Below are positions 13,440 to 16,314 of a stretch of 16,314 nt of DNA, one piece after another (the stretch's first letter is position 1; each line of letters opens with the position of its first letter). Below the pieces are notes generated by a model. It had not been told where the DNA came from. It was given only the letters and a program-made list of their open reading frames with translations, and made no database searches. This DNA comes from JBHJOF01 sp050330055 (GTDB lineage Bacteria; Pseudomonadota; Alphaproteobacteria; Kiloniellales; JAKSDN01). The stretch lies in NCBI GenBank assembly GCA_050330055.1, contig JBHJOF010000208.1, forward strand, positions 1 through 16,314. The letters run 5' to 3'. The position numbers and the translations under genes are program-made.

Positions 13440-14393
13440 ATGAGCAAAGAGATCGAGCTGGCTCCCGGCATCGCCGAGTTCATCGCCCAGACGGACGAGC
13501 TCTTTCCGCCGAACTACCGCGATTTCTCGCTGGCCGAGCAGCGCACCATGTATCGTGCGATGTCCGAGTCGTTCCGCGGCTCCCGCCCGGCCGGCATGAC
13601 GGTCGAAGACCGCGCGATCGCCGCCGGTCTGCGCGACATCCCGGTGCGCATCTATCGTCCGGCCGGCCTCAAGCAGCCGAGCGCCGCCTTCCTCTATCTG
13701 CACGGGGGCGGCTGGATCTTCGGCGACTTGGAGAGCCATGACACCTCGACCGCTGACCTGGCGCAGGCCGCTGGCCTCACGGTGATCTCCGTCGACTATC
13801 GCCTGGCGCCGGAACATCCCTATCCGGCCGCGGTCGAGGACGCCTGGGACGCACACTCGGCGGTGGCGGCCGATGCCGCGCATTTCGGCATCGACCCGAC
13901 GCGCATCCTGGTCGGCGGCGATTCCGCAGGCGGCAACCTGGCGGCCGTGCTCTGCCTCAAGGCGCGCGACGCCGGCGGCCCGGCCATCCGCGGCCAGGTG
14001 CTGATCTATCCGGGGCTCGGCCTCGGCTGGGATAACGGCAAGTCGGGCACGCGCGCCGCGGACGCGCCGCTGCTCAAAGCCGACGAGTCGCTCTACTACA
14101 TGCAGGCCTATCTGGGCGGCGCGACCTCGACCGAGGATCCCCTGGCCGCGCCGCTTCTGGCCGACGACTTCCACGGCCTGCCGCCGGCCTACATCATGGC
14201 GGTCGAGCACGACCCGCTGCGCGCCGATGCCGAGCACTACGCCCGTCGCCTGGCCGAGCATGCCGTGCCGGTCGAGCTCGAGGTCGAGCCCGGCCTGGTG
14301 CACAGCTGCCTGCGGGCGCGGGCGCTCAGCCCCGCCGCGGCGGCGGCTTTCGACAGGGTCTGCGCCGCGAGCCGGCGCCTCGTAGCCGATTAG
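13440..14393 (+). CDS. HSL-family alpha/beta hydrolase, possible short-chain acylcarnitine esterase
   Basis: This encodes 317 residues from ATG 13440, preceded by GGTGGGGGA; the frame is open further upstream but overlaps the thioesterase. Motifs of the hormone-sensitive-lipase (bacterial family IV) group are complete: oxyanion-hole HGGGW near residue 84, nucleophile GDSAGG near 160, aspartate in EHDPL and histidine in GLVHSCLR near 287. No signal peptide is seen, so it is cytoplasmic. In Pseudomonas aeruginosa the carnitine operon ends with a hydrolase of this type (HocS) that releases carnitine from short-chain acylcarnitines. The position here, after the carnitine genes and before the regulator, supports the same role, but the assignment is by context and a general esterase is possible. 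Confidence 0.87.
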   Translation: MSKEIELAPGIAEFIAQTDELFPPNYRDFSLAEQRTMYRAMSESFRGSRPAGMTVEDRAIAAGLRDIPVRIYRPAGLKQPSAAFLYLHGGGWIFGDLESHDTSTADLAQAAGLTVISVDYRLAPEHPYPAAVEDAWDAHSAVAADAAHFGIDPTRILVGGDSAGGNLAAVLCLKARDAGGPAIRGQVLIYPGLGLGWDNGKSGTRAADAPLLKADESLYYMQAYLGGATSTEDPLAAPLLADDFHGLPPAYIMAVEHDPLRADAEHYARRLAEHAVPVELEVEPGLVHSCLRARALSPAAAAAFDRVCAASRRLVAD

Positions 14394-14544
14394 GCCGCAC
14401 TCGTACGTTATTGGCCGAGCGTTCCTTGCGCCGCTCGACAAGGCGCCCCACGAGGCCCTAGAGTCCCAGCCCCGACAGTGAGACGGGTAGCCTCCGCCCT
14501 GAAACCACGGGCCGGCTAAGAGCAGGGAGCGGCTGAGACCAGGC
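14394..14544 (+). promoter_or_regulatory. Probable promoter region of the regulator gene
   Basis: A 151-bp gap separates the esterase stop from the regulator start, large compared with the 10-18 bp gaps elsewhere in the locus, so a separate promoter is likely. I cannot identify hexamers or operators with confidence in this GC-rich stretch. Confidence 0.35.
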
Positions 14545-15645
14545 GTGGCCACCACCTTGACCCAGGCACCACCACCTCAGGCCGGCCATGGCGAGGCCGC
14601 GGACGCCCAGGCACGCTATGGGCTGCCGGGTAAGGCACCGGCCTCCGAGCGCATCGGCTTCCTGCTGGTGCCGAGATTCTCGATGATGGCCTTCTTCTCG
14701 GCGGTCGAGCCGCTGCGCGTCGCCAACAGGCTGTCCGGGCGCCAGCTCTATTCCTGGCACACCTTTTCCCTGGACGGCGAGCCGGTCGCCGCCAGCAATG
14801 CGATGACACTGGTGGCCGACCTGCCGATCGCCGCGGTCGAGAGCTTTCCGACGGTGATCGTCTGCGCCTCCTTCGAGCCCGAGAAGGCCGAGACGCGCCC
14901 CTTGCTCGCCTGGCTCAGGAAGCTCGACCGCAAGGGCGCGGTGCTCGGCGCCGTCGATACCGGCACCCACATTCTCGCGCGCGCCGGTGTGCTGGACGGC
15001 TACCGCATCACCTTGCACTGGGAGAACCTCTCCGGCTTCCGTGAAGAGTTCCCCGAGCTCGACGTCACCGGCGAGCTGTTCGAGATCGACGGCCGCCGCT
15101 TCACCGCGGCCGGCGGCACCGCGCCGCTCGACATGATGCTGCACCTGATCGCCTCGCGCCACGGCCGCGAGCTGGCGGTGGGCATCTCCGAGCAATTGCT
15201 GCACGCGCGCATCCGCAATCCCGACGACCACCAGCGCATGGCCATGGGCCTCAGGCTCGGCGTGCGCCATCCCAAGCTGGTGCGCATCCTGGAGACCATG
15301 GAGCAGACCCTGGAGGAGCCTTTGAGCGCCGACAGGCTGGCGGCCGTCGGCGGCATCTCGCGGCGCCAGCTCGAGCGGCTGTTCCGCAGCTACCTGGGGC
15401 ACACGCCGACCGGCTATTACCTCAAGCTGCGCCTCGACCGGGCGCGCCAGCTCCTGGAGCAGACCGACCTCAGCGTGCTGGAGGTGGGGCTGGCCTCGGG
15501 CTTCGCCTCGGCGCCCTACTTTTCGCGCGCCTACAAGGCGCAGTTCGGCTGCTCGCCGCGCGAGCACCGCCGCCGCGTGCGCGAAATCTCCTTCGCCCCG
15601 CCGCCGGTGGTGGCGCTGGACGGCGCCGCGGCGGCGGCGGGTTAG
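14545..15645 (+). CDS. cdhR: GlxA-family AraC-type transcriptional regulator, CdhR-like
   Basis: This encodes 366 residues, starting at GTG 14545; no ATG occurs before the conserved domain and the ribosome site is weak, so the exact start is uncertain. Residues 36-205 form the class I glutamine-amidotransferase-like (DJ-1/PfpI) sensor domain, opening with RIGFLLVPRFSMMAFFSAVEPLRVANRL and including DTGTHILARAGVLDGYR and HWEN. Residues 259-345 form the AraC DNA-binding domain with two helix-turn-helix units, the second in LEVGLASGFASAPYFSRAYK. This layout is shared by regulators of quaternary amines and amino acids, including CdhR, which activates the carnitine operon of Pseudomonas in response to carnitine. 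Its place at the end of the locus makes control of these genes likely. It converges with the next gene with a 1-bp gap. Confidence 0.88.
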   Translation: MATTLTQAPPPQAGHGEAADAQARYGLPGKAPASERIGFLLVPRFSMMAFFSAVEPLRVANRLSGRQLYSWHTFSLDGEPVAASNAMTLVADLPIAAVESFPTVIVCASFEPEKAETRPLLAWLRKLDRKGAVLGAVDTGTHILARAGVLDGYRITLHWENLSGFREEFPELDVTGELFEIDGRRFTAAGGTAPLDMMLHLIASRHGRELAVGISEQLLHARIRNPDDHQRMAMGLRLGVRHPKLVRILETMEQTLEEPLSADRLAAVGGISRRQLERLFRSYLGHTPTGYYLKLRLDRARQLLEQTDLSVLEVGLASGFASAPYFSRAYKAQFGCSPREHRRRVREISFAPPPVVALDGAAAAAG

Positions 15646-15646
15646 C

Positions 15647-16096
15647 TTACTTCAGCCGCTCCCTCTCGCCGTGCCGGTAGGCGCGCCAGCCGCCCTTGCG
15701 CCATTCCGCTTCGCTGTAGGCGGGCAGGTCGTCGCTCAGCTCGTAGTATTTGCCGGCCTCGTCGACCCAGATGTGGACGGCCAGCTTGAAGGGCGGCTCC
15801 TCGTCGAAGGCGCCGGCGGCGATGCCGAGCGGCTCGTCGGGGCCGTGGTCGAAGAACAGGCTGGAGCCGCAGAGCCGGCAGAAGCCGCGGCGCGAGGTCG
15901 CGGCCGATTGATACCAGGCAAGCCCTTCGCTTGCCGTCAGCTCCAGGTCGGGCCAGGCGGCGGCGCTGGCGGCGAAGTAGTGCCCGCTCACGCGCCGGCA
16001 CTGCCGGCAGTGGCAGGCGATCACCTGCGCCTGCGGCGCCTTGACGCGAAAGCGCACCTTGCCGCAGAGACATCCGCCGGTCCACTGATCGGTCAT
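15647..16096 (-). CDS. GFA-family zinc protein (glutathione-dependent formaldehyde-activating-like)
   Basis: This encodes 149 residues on the minus strand. The start at 16096 is set by a strong GAGGAG ribosome site; an earlier ATG at 16198 would add 34 residues partly encoded in repeat-adjacent DNA. The full cysteine set of the family is present: C9 and C11 (GGCLCGKVRF), C28, C30 and C33 (CHCRQC), and C73 and C76 (CRLC), enough for the structural and second zinc sites. Named members bind glutathione-formaldehyde adducts, but most family members have no proven activity and the name should not be taken as function. It ends 1 bp from the carnitine regulator, tail to tail. Demethylation of the betaine made by this locus releases one-carbon units, so a formaldehyde link is conceivable but speculative. 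Confidence 0.87.
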   Translation of the reverse strand: MTDQWTGGCLCGKVRFRVKAPQAQVIACHCRQCRRVSGHYFAASAAAWPDLELTASEGLAWYQSAATSRRGFCRLCGSSLFFDHGPDEPLGIAAGAFDEEPPFKLAVHIWVDEAGKYYELSDDLPAYSEAEWRKGGWRAYRHGERERLK

Positions 16097-16202
16097 GGAT
16101 TGCTCCTCATAAAGGTGCTTCATGCGCTTGTCGAAAGGCGTTGTTGCATCGGCATCGCAGCCGCTCTGCCGCAATCGGGTCCCGCATTGCCGCTGCACCC
16201 TT
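16097..16202 (-). promoter_or_regulatory. Upstream region of the GFA-family gene
   Basis: About 100 bp separate the start codon at 16096 from the repeat cluster. Apart from the GAGGAG ribosome site at roughly 16103-16108 no motif stands out. The promoter of the gene should lie here or within the repeats. Confidence 0.35.
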
Positions 16203-16314
16203 TCGGCGCTTCGCGCCGGCCCCCCTCCGGCGCTGCGCGCCGCCTCCCCCTCGAGGGGGGAGGCGAATGAGCTGCCGCAGCGGCCTGAACTTCCCTCCCC
16301 CCTTTGAGGGGGAG
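16203..16314. repeat. Cluster of GC hairpins and paired CCTCCCCC repeats at the window edge
   Basis: Two CGGCGC-type hairpins (16204-16218 and 16229-16243) are followed by GCCTCCCCC (16242-16250) with GGGGGAGGC (16256-16264) around TCGAG, then CTCCCCC (16295-16301) with GGGGGAG (16308-16314). The spacing and type match the pair at 10647-10724. The second hairpin ends exactly at the window edge, so the element may continue. Confidence 0.7.

Overview
The window is GC-rich (apart from short AT-rich islands) and looks like a chromosomal segment of an alphaproteobacterium. The lineage is inferred from three things: the long antisense open frames typical of high-GC genomes, the intergenic palindromic repeat types, and a carnitine dehydrogenase fused to a hotdog thioesterase domain, an arrangement known from alphaproteobacteria. 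A Rhodospirillales-like host is plausible but not proven.

Region 1 (1-2657) holds two related PAP2-type membrane phosphatase/phosphotransferase genes in divergent orientation around a small one-helix membrane protein. The minus-strand copy (from about 752 leftward past the window edge) is broken by at least two frameshifts. The plus-strand copy (1542-2657) is intact.

Region 2 (2658-5543) holds two tandem TadG-like proteins: an N-terminal membrane anchor plus a von Willebrand A domain with an apparently complete metal site. Each is preceded by a strikingly AT-rich leader, and the pair ends at a 12-bp GC hairpin with a TTCG loop. No other tad pilus gene is present.

Region 3 (5795-15645) is a plus-strand catabolic locus for carnitine and probably related betaines. 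In order it encodes a beta-keto acid cleavage enzyme (CdhC-like), L-carnitine dehydrogenase fused to betainyl-CoA thioesterase, an SDR dehydrogenase, an acyl-CoA dehydrogenase, an ADP-forming acyl-CoA synthetase, a second stand-alone thioesterase, an HSL-type esterase (possible short-chain acylcarnitine hydrolase) and a CdhR-like GlxA/AraC regulator. The core path would be acylcarnitine to carnitine (esterase), to 3-dehydrocarnitine (dehydrogenase), to acetoacetate plus betainyl-CoA (cleavage enzyme), to glycine betaine (thioesterase). The synthetase, acyl-CoA dehydrogenase and SDR suggest a CoA-linked feeder route, for example from gamma-butyrobetaine, but no enoyl-CoA hydratase or transporter lies in the window.

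Region 4 (15647-16314) has a minus-strand GFA-family zinc protein, convergent with the regulator with a 1-bp gap, then palindromic repeats to the window edge.

Palindromic repeats of several families sit in the gaps of the catabolic locus. One contributes the last residues of the acyl-CoA synthetase and replaces the upstream translation signals of the next gene.
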